This document shows, piece after piece, positions 56,020 to 63,834 of a stretch of DNA of 64,000 nt; the first letter of the stretch is position 1, and each line of letters starts with the position of its first letter. The position numbers and the translations under genes were made by a program. The stretch lies in assembly GCF_004336635.1 (NCBI RefSeq), contig NZ_SJXH01000016.1, positions 1-64,000 on the forward strand, in the 5' to 3' direction. The notes under the pieces are model-generated. The model worked only from the letters and a program-made list of their open reading frames with translations, was not told the DNA's origin and made no database searches. The DNA is from Acinetobacter sp. ANC 4862 (GTDB lineage: Bacteria; Pseudomonadota; Gammaproteobacteria; Pseudomonadales; Moraxellaceae).

Positions 56020-57288
56020 TCATGCTAAATGAGCCAATTGTTCAACCACACGGGCTGCACTGCGGGCGCCATCTTCATGAAATCCCCAGCCCCAGTAGGC
56101 TCCGCAAAATGAACTGCGATGCTGTCCCTGAATCTCCTGCCAGCGCGATTGTGCTTTAATGGCTTTTTCATCAAAAACCGGATGACGGTAATGCCGTTCT
56201 ATCAGGATCTGACTTGGGTTTATGGGCATATTGGGATTTAGGGTCGAGAAAATCTGAGTCTTGCAGGGTAAATTTTGCAGCTTATTCATCCAGTAGCTAA
56301 AGCCATAATGAATGCCAGGCTCAGACACTGTTGATGTGCTCTGATCAGCTGTGACATGGACATGCCAACTTGCCCACTGTGAACGTCGTTTGGGCATGAT
56401 GGATTCGTCATGGTGCACTACCATGTGATTGTCCTGATAACTGAAATTTTTCAGTACATCTAACTCTAAGTCGGTCGGATCTTTGAGAAGTTTCAGGCTG
56501 TCATCGGCATGACTGGCAAAAATAACCCAGTCAAAGGTTTGCAGTCCTTCGACAGTATCAATCAACACCTGATTCGCATGCCGGGTAACCCCATCTACCG
56601 CCAGATTTTTCCACTGAATCGATGGGCATTGCTGCTGAATCGCACGGATATAGGTTGCTGAGCCACCTTTGACCGTTTGCCATTGTGGGCGTTCTTTCAG
56701 CTGCAACATCCGGTGATGCTGAAAAAAACTGATCACAAACTTATACGGAATTTTACCGATCTGATCGACCGGACTGGACCATAAGGCACCACACATCGGA
56801 TAGAGGTGTTCCTGACGAAATTCTTCCGAGTAATCATTTTGATTCAAATAAGCTTCAATGCTGAGTTCAGGATCATAATTCGCCACAGATAGATCTTTAT
56901 TATCACTATAAAAACGCAGCAAATCAGAAAGCATACGGCGGAATTTTTTATTGAAAAAGTTTTGTGGACGCGTCAATAAAGACCATTTCTGCGACGGATT
57001 ATATTGCAGCCCGGTGACCAGATTATTGACTGAAAACCCCATGTCACTGCTTTGGGCTTCCACCCCAAGTTGAGCCAGCATTTCACTGAATAAGGGATAA
57101 TTAAAATCATTAAATACAATAAACCCACTGTCTACTGCAACTTGCTGCCCCTCGATCTGAAACTGATGGGTGTCAGTATGACCACCAAAATATATATTTT
57201 TTTCAAATACAGTAACTTGATGCTGTCCCGAAAGTTTCCATGCAGCATACAAACCTGAAATACCGGACCCAACAATGGCAATTTTCAT
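56020..57288 (-). CDS. FAD-dependent oxidoreductase (amine-oxidase fold)
   Basis: 422 aa. Dinucleotide-binding start MKIAIVGSGISGLYAAWKLS, then EKNIYFGGHTDTH, and a C-terminal FAD closure CGAYWGWGFHEDGARSAARV. This subgroup goes with DUF1365 and CFA-type genes. By analogy with dehydrogenases in furan-fatty-acid synthesis it may introduce a double bond into a methylated acyl chain (inference; the exact orthology was not tested). 4-bp overlap with the desaturase gene. Confidence 0.9.
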   Translation of the reverse strand: MKIAIVGSGISGLYAAWKLSGQHQVTVFEKNIYFGGHTDTHQFQIEGQQVAVDSGFIVFNDFNYPLFSEMLAQLGVEAQSSDMGFSVNNLVTGLQYNPSQKWSLLTRPQNFFNKKFRRMLSDLLRFYSDNKDLSVANYDPELSIEAYLNQNDYSEEFRQEHLYPMCGALWSSPVDQIGKIPYKFVISFFQHHRMLQLKERPQWQTVKGGSATYIRAIQQQCPSIQWKNLAVDGVTRHANQVLIDTVEGLQTFDWVIFASHADDSLKLLKDPTDLELDVLKNFSYQDNHMVVHHDESIMPKRRSQWASWHVHVTADQSTSTVSEPGIHYGFSYWMNKLQNLPCKTQIFSTLNPNMPINPSQILIERHYRHPVFDEKAIKAQSRWQEIQGQHRSSFCGAYWGWGFHEDGARSAARVVEQLAHLA

Positions 57289-58268
57289 GAACCTTCCCCA
57301 TGTTCAACTTTATTTGAACTGATTTTGATTTTTGGTGCTGTCCTGATTCTTGCGGTATAGACCCGCTCAGGAATTGGTTTTAGTCCCCAAACTAACCCAA
57401 ACCATGACATGATTTTCAGCAGGTAATAAGTCACATCAATTTGCCACCAATAAAAACCCTGACGAGTACTGCCTGCATAATAATGATGGTTGTTGTGCCA
57501 ACCCTCACCCAAGGTAATAATCGAAAGGAATAGATTGTTACGACTATTATCTTGGGTTTCAAAATCCCGTGAACCGTATAGGTGTGCCAAGGAATTGATA
57601 CACAAGGTGGCATGAATCAATAATACGGTTGAAATTACAAAGCCCCAGACCAAAAGCTGGGGCCCAGTAGTCGCCAATACCGGATATGCGACAGCGAGCC
57701 ATTCCCCTAAAACATAGATTCCAACTGCTGTTGCTAAGACCACCGGAAGACTGAAACGATCTAACCAGATCAATTCAGGATACTTAAGCCAATCTTTAAT
57801 CACTGCTCTACGGGTACTAAAATTTTGCTCATTCAGAAACCATCCAACGTGGCTATACCAAAAACCATGGGTAGATGAATGCGGATCTTGCTCGGTATCA
57901 GTAAAACGATGATGATAACGATGATGGGCAGCCCACCACAAAGGACCGCGCTGAGCACTCATCGTGCCAATCAAGATAAAAATAAACTGAACAAGCCGAG
58001 AGGTCTGAAAGGTTTTATGTGATAAATAACGGTGAAAAAATGCGGTAATTGCAAACATCCGGAGCAGATAAAAAAACAGCATAAACAGCACTGCAAACCA
58101 CGATACACCGACCCAAAATACTGCCAGACATGCAAGATGCAATAAAATAAAGGGCAATATTCGCACCCATTGAATTTGGATGTCTTTAGCATGCCTGACG
58201 GGTTGCACTGTTGAGGTATTCGCATCACCCGACCAGCTATCCATCCAGCGTAGAAAAAATTTAAACAT
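57285..58268 (-). CDS. Membrane fatty-acid desaturase (acyl-CoA delta-9 type)
   Basis: 327 aa. The three di-iron histidine boxes are complete: HRYLSH (about 94), HHRYHH (about 131) and GEGWHNNHHYY (about 261). Four membrane helices. It inserts a cis double bond in saturated acyl chains, giving the substrate that the CFA-type enzymes modify. First gene of the lipid operon; a TTCAC-type direct repeat lies 56 bp upstream. Confidence 0.93.
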   Translation of the reverse strand: MFKFFLRWMDSWSGDANTSTVQPVRHAKDIQIQWVRILPFILLHLACLAVFWVGVSWFAVLFMLFFYLLRMFAITAFFHRYLSHKTFQTSRLVQFIFILIGTMSAQRGPLWWAAHHRYHHRFTDTEQDPHSSTHGFWYSHVGWFLNEQNFSTRRAVIKDWLKYPELIWLDRFSLPVVLATAVGIYVLGEWLAVAYPVLATTGPQLLVWGFVISTVLLIHATLCINSLAHLYGSRDFETQDNSRNNLFLSIITLGEGWHNNHHYYAGSTRQGFYWWQIDVTYYLLKIMSWFGLVWGLKPIPERVYTARIRTAPKIKISSNKVEHGEGS

Positions 58269-58323
58269 TGTTTCTTCCGGATATTGAATATTTATTTATA
58301 CTTTTCATTCTAGGAAATGCGAT

Positions 58324-58339
58324 ATGAAATTTATGTGAA
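58324..58339 (-). promoter_or_regulatory. TTCAC direct repeat (one mismatch) upstream of the desaturase operon
   Basis: On the minus strand TTCAC-ATAAAT-TTCAT, followed by ATC; 11-bp period. Same layout and same trailing ATC as the sites at 48964 and 59003. Confidence 0.55.
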
Positions 58340-58396
58340 GCTTATGTCCTATTTCATACTGAGGCAACCAAGATTACCTCAGTATGAAGCGACCTC

Positions 58397-58954
58397 TTAC
58401 TGTTGTGGTGTTTTGATTAAATTTGACAGATCGTAGCCATACTGACGTGCTGTTTCTAAATAAGATTGATAAGTCGCTTCATCTAAATGAGGATTTTTAG
58501 ATAAAATCCACAAGTATTTATGCGTCGGTCCACCGACAAGGGCAACCTGATACTCAGGATCCACTCTTAACACCCAATAATCACCTTTAGTGAACGGCAA
58601 CCATCTCAAACCGGCTGGAAGAAAACTCACCTTGAGTTTACTCATTCCCTTATTTTGAGGATAAGCTACCCCTTGTGAAGCGATAATTTTTCCTGTTTCA
58701 GTATGACAGCTATTTAAGACACCAATGCTATAATCTGAATTCACAGTGTAATCGGCAGTGGTATGACTGACACAGTTGCGCTGGAAATACATAGGTAAGT
58801 GCGAAATTTCATACCATTTTCCCGCATATTTCTGAACATCAATACGTTCTACTGCTTCGGGTTTTATCGATTCTGCTTGAACAGTTAAAGAAAAACCTAG
58901 ACCAGCGAATGCCATTAAGCCAGTAGCTAAAAGAGGTTTGAGCAAGCTTTTCAT
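58397..58954 (-). CDS. blc: Bacterial lipocalin (Blc-like)
   Basis: 185 aa with a signal peptide (to about residue 27, VQAES). The lipocalin signature KYAGKWYEISHLPMYFQRN is at about 40, then DYWVLRVDPEYQVALVGGPT and YLWILSKNP. No lipobox cysteine, so probably soluble periplasmic rather than a lipoprotein like E. coli Blc. Bacterial lipocalins bind fatty acids and lysophospholipids and serve membrane upkeep. It has its own promoter with a perfect TTCAC repeat and is transcribed in the same direction as the desaturase operon. Confidence 0.92.
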   Translation of the reverse strand: MKSLLKPLLATGLMAFAGLGFSLTVQAESIKPEAVERIDVQKYAGKWYEISHLPMYFQRNCVSHTTADYTVNSDYSIGVLNSCHTETGKIIASQGVAYPQNKGMSKLKVSFLPAGLRWLPFTKGDYWVLRVDPEYQVALVGGPTHKYLWILSKNPHLDEATYQSYLETARQYGYDLSNLIKTPQQ

Positions 58955-59002
58955 TTTATGACCTGTTAGGTATTCAATAATTCAAAAATACACTAAAGGG
59001 AT

Positions 59003-59018
59003 GTGAACAAACTGTGAA
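59003..59018 (-). promoter_or_regulatory. TTCAC direct repeat (perfect) upstream of the lipocalin gene
   Basis: On the minus strand TTCAC-AGTTTG-TTCAC, then ATCCC; 49 bp before the lipocalin ATG. Confidence 0.65.
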
Positions 59019-59092
59019 AAATTAAATAAAATCGAGATCTTAAAAAACCAAGTTGTTTTTAGGCAATCTCTACATACATTTTTCCCTTGAGT

Positions 59093-59108
59093 TTCACAAA
59101 AAATTCAC
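59093..59108 (+). promoter_or_regulatory. TTCAC direct repeat (perfect) upstream of the 43-aa gene
   Basis: TTCAC-AAAAAA-TTCAC, 99 bp before the ATG at 59207 and divergent from the lipocalin site. It links the small zinc-knuckle gene to the same putative regulon. Confidence 0.6.
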
Positions 59109-59206
59109 CTGAACATCACTATTCTTCTCATTGAACTAGTACGTTAGTCGCTTATTTAATAAAGCGCTAATTCCTTTAAATTCGCTAGGATTAAAGGGAG
59201 AATTCA

Positions 59207-59338
59207 ATGCTTTCATTTTTAAAAGAGTTGTTCTGTTTACATGCTTATGAGTATGAACAGGACGATAAAGGTAATGTAATTAAAGTGTGCCGAAAATGTG
59301 GCCAAACCAAATTAGGATATTCCTCTAACCCTCTCTAG
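59207..59338 (+). CDS. 43-aa protein with a CxxC zinc knuckle
   Basis: Too short for usual ORF cutoffs, but it has an AAAGGGAG binding site 7 bp before the ATG and a terminator 22 bp after the stop. MLSFLKELFCLHAYEYEQDD-KGNVIKVCRKCGQTKLGY: one C-x-H (CLH) and one C-x2-C pair can hold a single zinc ion. Proteins of this kind are small and uncharacterised. The TTCAC repeat upstream ties it to the lipid/two-component cluster. It could be a small regulator or an assembly factor; unknown. Confidence 0.7.
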   Translation: MLSFLKELFCLHAYEYEQDDKGNVIKVCRKCGQTKLGYSSNPL

Positions 59339-59359
59339 CCGAACTTATTACGGCAAATG

Positions 59360-59391
59360 CTTACCGCATGTGAATGTCGGTAGGCTTTTTT
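59360..59391 (+). terminator. Terminator of the 43-aa gene
   Basis: CTTACCG/CGGTAGG stem (59360-59366 with 59378-59384; one G-T pair) followed by CTTTTTTATT. Confidence 0.75.
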
Positions 59392-59634
59392 ATTGCGGGT
59401 ATATTTTTAACGAATAAAATTAGCCTTTATATCAAAAGATACGCTGTTACTTTGAATTACCCCCACAGTAAGGTATGGCAGCTAAAATATTGAAATCGAG
59501 GTCTCGGAAGCCGTCGAGTTTCAAAGTAAGTCTTAGATTTATACGTACCATAAAAAGCGTCGAGCTAAAAAGAATGAACTGTTAATGACTATGGCAATCC
59601 AAGTCCGTTTGATGATTTGTAAGTTTAAATAATA
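59392..59634. other. Intergenic, possibly decayed coding sequence
   Basis: A short basic plus-strand frame (59475-59587, starting MAAKILKSRSRKPSSFK) looks like a transposase or regulator scrap, but I cannot name it. Nothing else stands out. Confidence 0.35.
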
Positions 59635-59650
59635 TGTGACTTTAGTCACA
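59635..59650. promoter_or_regulatory. Perfect CRP/Vfr-type palindrome (orphan)
   Basis: TGTGA-CTTTAG-TCACA, an exact match to the TGTGA-N6-TCACA consensus. No intact gene lies within 1.5 kb downstream (repeat copy and IS982 ghost follow), so its former target may be lost. Confidence 0.5.
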
Positions 59651-59699
59651 TTAACTTACAAGTTAGTGATAATATTTTGAGTTTTTGTGATGAAACCTT

Positions 59700-59904
59700 A
59701 GTCAATAAGTGATTTAATCAGTCTCATAATAACAATAAACAAATATAAATAGAGAAGGGCAGCAGAAATTTAACTCTCTAATTCTTTGTTAGAAAAACAA
59801 GAGCAAAGAAGTAAATAAAGAATTAGAGGGTTACGCTTTTCTTGCCCAATTCACTACACTTTCCATCGTATAAATCATATGAAACGTGGATACAAGATCC
59901 GCAG
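59700..59904 (-). repeat. Dispersed repeat, full copy (reverse orientation)
   Basis: Reverse complement is similar to 950-1150 over about 200 bp. The coding-looking half reads ADLVSTFHMIYTMESVVNWA, then RKA and a stop. It is followed by a long inverted repeat (AACTCTCTAATTCTTTG against its complement, 59770-59832). Confidence 0.65.
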
Positions 59905-60189
59905 TTTTTTTTTTGTTATTCCCAAGTAGAAATGCCCTAGATCGACATTTTCAAGGTCAATATAGGATTTAAGTTTCCTTATTGGATTACTTTTTTGTGC
60001 ACTTCTACACGTAGCTGATTCCATTTTTTTGCTGTTCTAATTCTGCATGCTGCTATTGAATATATTGCTAATACAGAACTTAAAACAACCTGAATCGCGG
60101 ATAAGAAATTAGCTTGAAAAAAAGGACTGGAAACTATTAGGGGGTTACCACACCACCTATTCCTTCAGCCACTATGTTCGATTTTACAT

Positions 60190-60925
60190 ATTTCTTCTGC
60201 ATGCTTGATGACTTTTTTTAAAAATTCGAAGCAACCTATTGGGAATTTTTTAAAACATAGCAACAAGCATTTGAGAATGCGGTCTTCTTAATTGAAAATT
60301 TCAGAAATTGTGTTCATCGCCATTTGGTAAAAATGATGACATTTCAACAATTTAAAAGCATTATTCTTTTCATCAAAACAGAATCACAGTCAACTGTTTA
60401 GATATTTACTGTGTTACCAGCAGATGATTTATCTTATCAGAATATATCAATTGGCATTGCTTTGATGAAAGATTGCCCAAGCAATCATTTTTTATGCACA
60501 GATTCAACTACGCTACCTGTATGTAAAAATCAGCGGATTCAACGGCATCAATCTCTAGCAGCGATTGCAACCCTCGGCAAAAGCTCAATGGAATAGTTTT
60601 TTGGCTGCAAGCTGCATTTAATCATGAACCAATCAGGAGACATGGGCAGTACAGCTTTATCGAATGGGCATACAGCCGATACTAAAATGGTTGAACAGTG
60701 GGTAGAAGGATTAAAAGCACAAAGTACTGATTTAATCACATTTCACCGAAAGAATATGGAATTTTTTGAACTCTCTAGCTCAGATGAATATCACTTAAAG
60801 CAGCGTAATATAATAGCAACTTTATTCAGCTTATTAAAAGGTAGATATAATTTGGTCACCAGTAAAACGAGTAGTATTGAAGGATATTTAGCTGGAATTA
60901 TGCATCTTTATGTGCTTACCCATTA
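60190..60925 (+). pseudogene. IS982-family transposase remnant
   Basis: Pieces in order: LDDFFKNSKQPIGNFLKHSN (about 60205-60270), LCTDSTTLPVCKNQRIQRHQ (about 60495-60550), FFGCKLHLIMNQSGD (about 60597-60640), NIIATLFSLLKGRYNLVTSK-TSSIEGYLAGIMHLY (to 60912). These match IS982 transposases (DST-KL-VC-N, GWFFGFKLHLI, then the ET-x-FDYLK-like region). Stops and deletions interrupt it. Confidence 0.75.
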
Positions 60926-61248
60926 GATCATCGAAAAAATCAACAATTTAATTAATAGAATCAATTGCTTAAACAGCATTTGGATTATAGAATACTCATT
61001 AAACCTAGTGTTATGAATACAATTATTAATTGAGAGTATTCATTTTAATCGGGGGCTATAACATGATGTACGCGATTGTCTAATTTTAAGTCTCACATCT
61101 ATAAAACTTACAGATAATTATATGTGAGGATTATCACATTTTTGTTATATTGTTTAAGTGAGATTAGTAATCAATATTTAGATCTAATTTAAAGAATTTT
61201 AGTTGAGAATCTATCAAAAATGCGCAATACAACTCAAGGATATGCTAT
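60926..61248. other. Upstream region of the LOV gene
   Basis: Holds the CRP-type palindrome at 61123 and, presumably, the promoter of the LOV-GGDEF-EAL gene; a TATATTGTTTAAGT-type AT-rich stretch follows the palindrome. No gene seen. Confidence 0.45.
61123..61138. promoter_or_regulatory. Perfect CRP/Vfr-type palindrome upstream of the LOV gene
   Basis: TGTGA-GGATTA-TCACA, exact consensus, 110 bp before the ATG at 61249. Suggests control of this c-di-GMP enzyme by the cAMP receptor homologue. Confidence 0.6.
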
Positions 61249-63816
61249 ATGAGTCAAACAGCGAGTTATTTAGAGACTCAATCTATCTTTAATTTAATTG
61301 GGCAGCATGCCAACTTAGCACTTATCTTTCAGACTGTCAGTGAATGGTTAGAAGCTCGGATACCGCATTCAATGGTATCCATTATGTTGTACTCAGAAAC
61401 TGAGCAAACTTTAAATCTGATCAGTGGTACAAAGCATTTTTCTAATCGATATAAAGAAGCGATTACTAATCTAAAAATAGGGGAAAATGTGGGTGCGTGT
61501 GGGGCAGCAGCTTTTCATCGAAAACTCATTATTTGTGAAAATTTAGCACTTGATAAGAACTGGGAATCTTTCAAGACCGTGATTCAAGAAGAAAATCTAA
61601 ATGCTTGTTGGTCTACTCCTATTATTAATGCACAAGGAAAACTCTATGGTACCTTTGGCACATATTATCGTTCTCCTAAATGTCCAACCTCTACTCATAT
61701 TAAATTAATTCGTCATGCAGCATCTTTAGTTGCCTTAAGCATGGATCTTCATGCAGAACGACAAAAAAGCCTGAATCTTAATGATAAATATCGATCTTTC
61801 TTTAATTACCATCCGGATGCAATTTTTGAACATGATCTTGAAGGCAGTATTATTGATGTTAATCTTGCCTCTAAAGACATCACTAAATCTAGTCATGAAC
61901 AGATGCTGGGCTTACATTTCTCGAAATTTATTTGTGCTGGATCTCAGGCCATAGCTGAAACTGCTTTTGAACAAGCGGTGAACGGCAATGGTCAGCACCT
62001 GGAAATCCAAGCGATGAACACCTTAGGGGAATGTTACTGGTTGGATCTCACTTATTTACCGATTAAACAAGCTCAACAGGTGGTTGGTGTATTCGGTATC
62101 GCTCGTGATATTACATCTCGGCGTGAAACCGAAGAAATGCTGCGTCTGCTTAAACGTAGTGTCGATGCTAATCCTCATGGCATCGTGTTGACCAAAGCGA
62201 CCCAGAACCAAGCTATTGAATATGTTAATCCTGCTTTTGAAAACCTGACCGGTTATACGAAAGAAGAAGCGATCGGTCAGAATTGTAATTTTCTGCAAGG
62301 TCCGGATACAGATACTGAGACGGTGAATCAAATACGCAGTGCGATTAAAGAACAACAGGAAATTCAGGTCACCTTAAAGAACTATCGCAAAGATGGTAGC
62401 TGGTTCTGGAACCAACTGATATTAGGACCGGTTTTTGATGACAAGAATGTTTGCACACATTTTATTGGAATTCAGCAAGATGTCACTCAACAACGGGCAA
62501 ATAGCGAATATATCGCCCGTCAGCAAACCCATGATAGTTTAACGGGATTAATTAACCATCATACCTTTGAAGAAACATTGGATGTAGCATTCTGCATACA
62601 ACATGCGAGTCATCAATCCTTGGTTGTCATGTATATAAATTTAGATGACTTCCAACCTTTAAATCAAAGCTTGGGGCACGTCATTGGTGATCAACTCCTG
62701 AGTGCAGTAGCAAATCGCCTGCGTCAGGTCATTCAAGAAGAGGACGTGGTGTCTCATTTTTCAGGAGATGAATTTGCCATACTTCTGAATAAATGTCATG
62801 ACTTAAAAGAAGTCGCTGTTATTGCAGAACAAATATTAAAGAGTTTATCCGTTCCATTTGATATTGATAATCATAAAATCCATATTAGTGCCAGTATCGG
62901 CATTGCAGATAATGACCCTCAGATAGAAAAGTCTAAACAATTGCTCCATCATGCGATACATGCCATGAGTGAAGCAAAAAAAGAAGGTGGAAATACCTGG
63001 CATTGGTATGCTTTTAATGCAACCCGTACCCCCAAAATTGATTACGTGCTTATGCGCCATGAATTAATGCTCGCCCTTGAAGAAAAACAGTTTAAGCTAG
63101 TTTATCAACCGGTTATTGACGCTCACTCAGGCCAATTAAAAAGTGTAGAAGCCTTAATCCGTTGGCAGCATCCACAAAGAGGTTTGATCTCTCCCGCAGA
63201 CTTTATCCCGTTTGCTGAAAGAACCGGTCAAATTGTAGTGATTGGCCAGTGGGTTTTACAACAAGCTTGTCAGGATATTATGGAATGGAATAAGAAACAT
63301 GCTGCTGCCCTCAGTGTCGCAGTCAATCTTTCTCCCTTGCAATTTAGACGTACAGGCTTTCTGCATGACTTGCAAAAAACACTTGCAGATACACAATTGC
63401 CACCCGAGTTGTTAAAAATTGAAGTCACTGAAACCATGTTAATTGCAGGTGCTGATCGTTCTTCAGAAATTTTAAAAGCTGTGCGTGATTTAGGTGTCAA
63501 GGTGTCTGTAGATGACTTTGGAACAGGCTACTCCAGTCTGAGCTATCTACGGACTTTACCGATTGATGAAATAAAACTTGATCGCAGTTTTATTGAACAT
63601 TTACCTGGAAATGAAAAAGATAGCGCTATTGTTGCAGCCATTATTGTCATGGCCCATCAACTGGGATTAAACGTGGTTGCTGAAGGCATAGAAAATCACG
63701 CTCAGGCTCAGTTCCTCAGAAAATATAAATGTAATTATTTTCAAGGCTACTATTTTGCTAAACCGGCTTGCCTTGCAGAACTCAAGCTTAATTATAAACA
63801 GGTAGAATTATTATGA
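61249..63816 (+). CDS. GAF-PAS-LOV-GGDEF-EAL c-di-GMP photoreceptor
   Basis: 855 aa, cytosolic, no membrane helix. GAF domain about 10-165; PAS about 178-292; LOV about 296-420 with the flavin-adduct Cys346 in GQNCNFLQGPDTD (usual GxNCRFLQ), then NYRKDGSWFWNQLILGPV and FIGIQQDVT; GGDEF about 430-590 with degenerate SGDEF (505-509), likely non-cyclase or GTP-sensing; EAL about 610-850 with EALIRWQHP (Glu634), EVTETMLI, DDFGTGYSSL and KLDRSFI all kept. Predicted blue-light-regulated c-di-GMP phosphodiesterase affecting motility/biofilm choices. The Arg-to-Asn change in the LOV motif may weaken flavin phosphate contact. Confidence 0.93.
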   Translation: MSQTASYLETQSIFNLIGQHANLALIFQTVSEWLEARIPHSMVSIMLYSETEQTLNLISGTKHFSNRYKEAITNLKIGENVGACGAAAFHRKLIICENLALDKNWESFKTVIQEENLNACWSTPIINAQGKLYGTFGTYYRSPKCPTSTHIKLIRHAASLVALSMDLHAERQKSLNLNDKYRSFFNYHPDAIFEHDLEGSIIDVNLASKDITKSSHEQMLGLHFSKFICAGSQAIAETAFEQAVNGNGQHLEIQAMNTLGECYWLDLTYLPIKQAQQVVGVFGIARDITSRRETEEMLRLLKRSVDANPHGIVLTKATQNQAIEYVNPAFENLTGYTKEEAIGQNCNFLQGPDTDTETVNQIRSAIKEQQEIQVTLKNYRKDGSWFWNQLILGPVFDDKNVCTHFIGIQQDVTQQRANSEYIARQQTHDSLTGLINHHTFEETLDVAFCIQHASHQSLVVMYINLDDFQPLNQSLGHVIGDQLLSAVANRLRQVIQEEDVVSHFSGDEFAILLNKCHDLKEVAVIAEQILKSLSVPFDIDNHKIHISASIGIADNDPQIEKSKQLLHHAIHAMSEAKKEGGNTWHWYAFNATRTPKIDYVLMRHELMLALEEKQFKLVYQPVIDAHSGQLKSVEALIRWQHPQRGLISPADFIPFAERTGQIVVIGQWVLQQACQDIMEWNKKHAAALSVAVNLSPLQFRRTGFLHDLQKTLADTQLPPELLKIEVTETMLIAGADRSSEILKAVRDLGVKVSVDDFGTGYSSLSYLRTLPIDEIKLDRSFIEHLPGNEKDSAIVAAIIVMAHQLGLNVVAEGIENHAQAQFLRKYKCNYFQGYYFAKPACLAELKLNYKQVELL

Positions 63817-63834
63817 AAAATAGAGTTCCACTAT

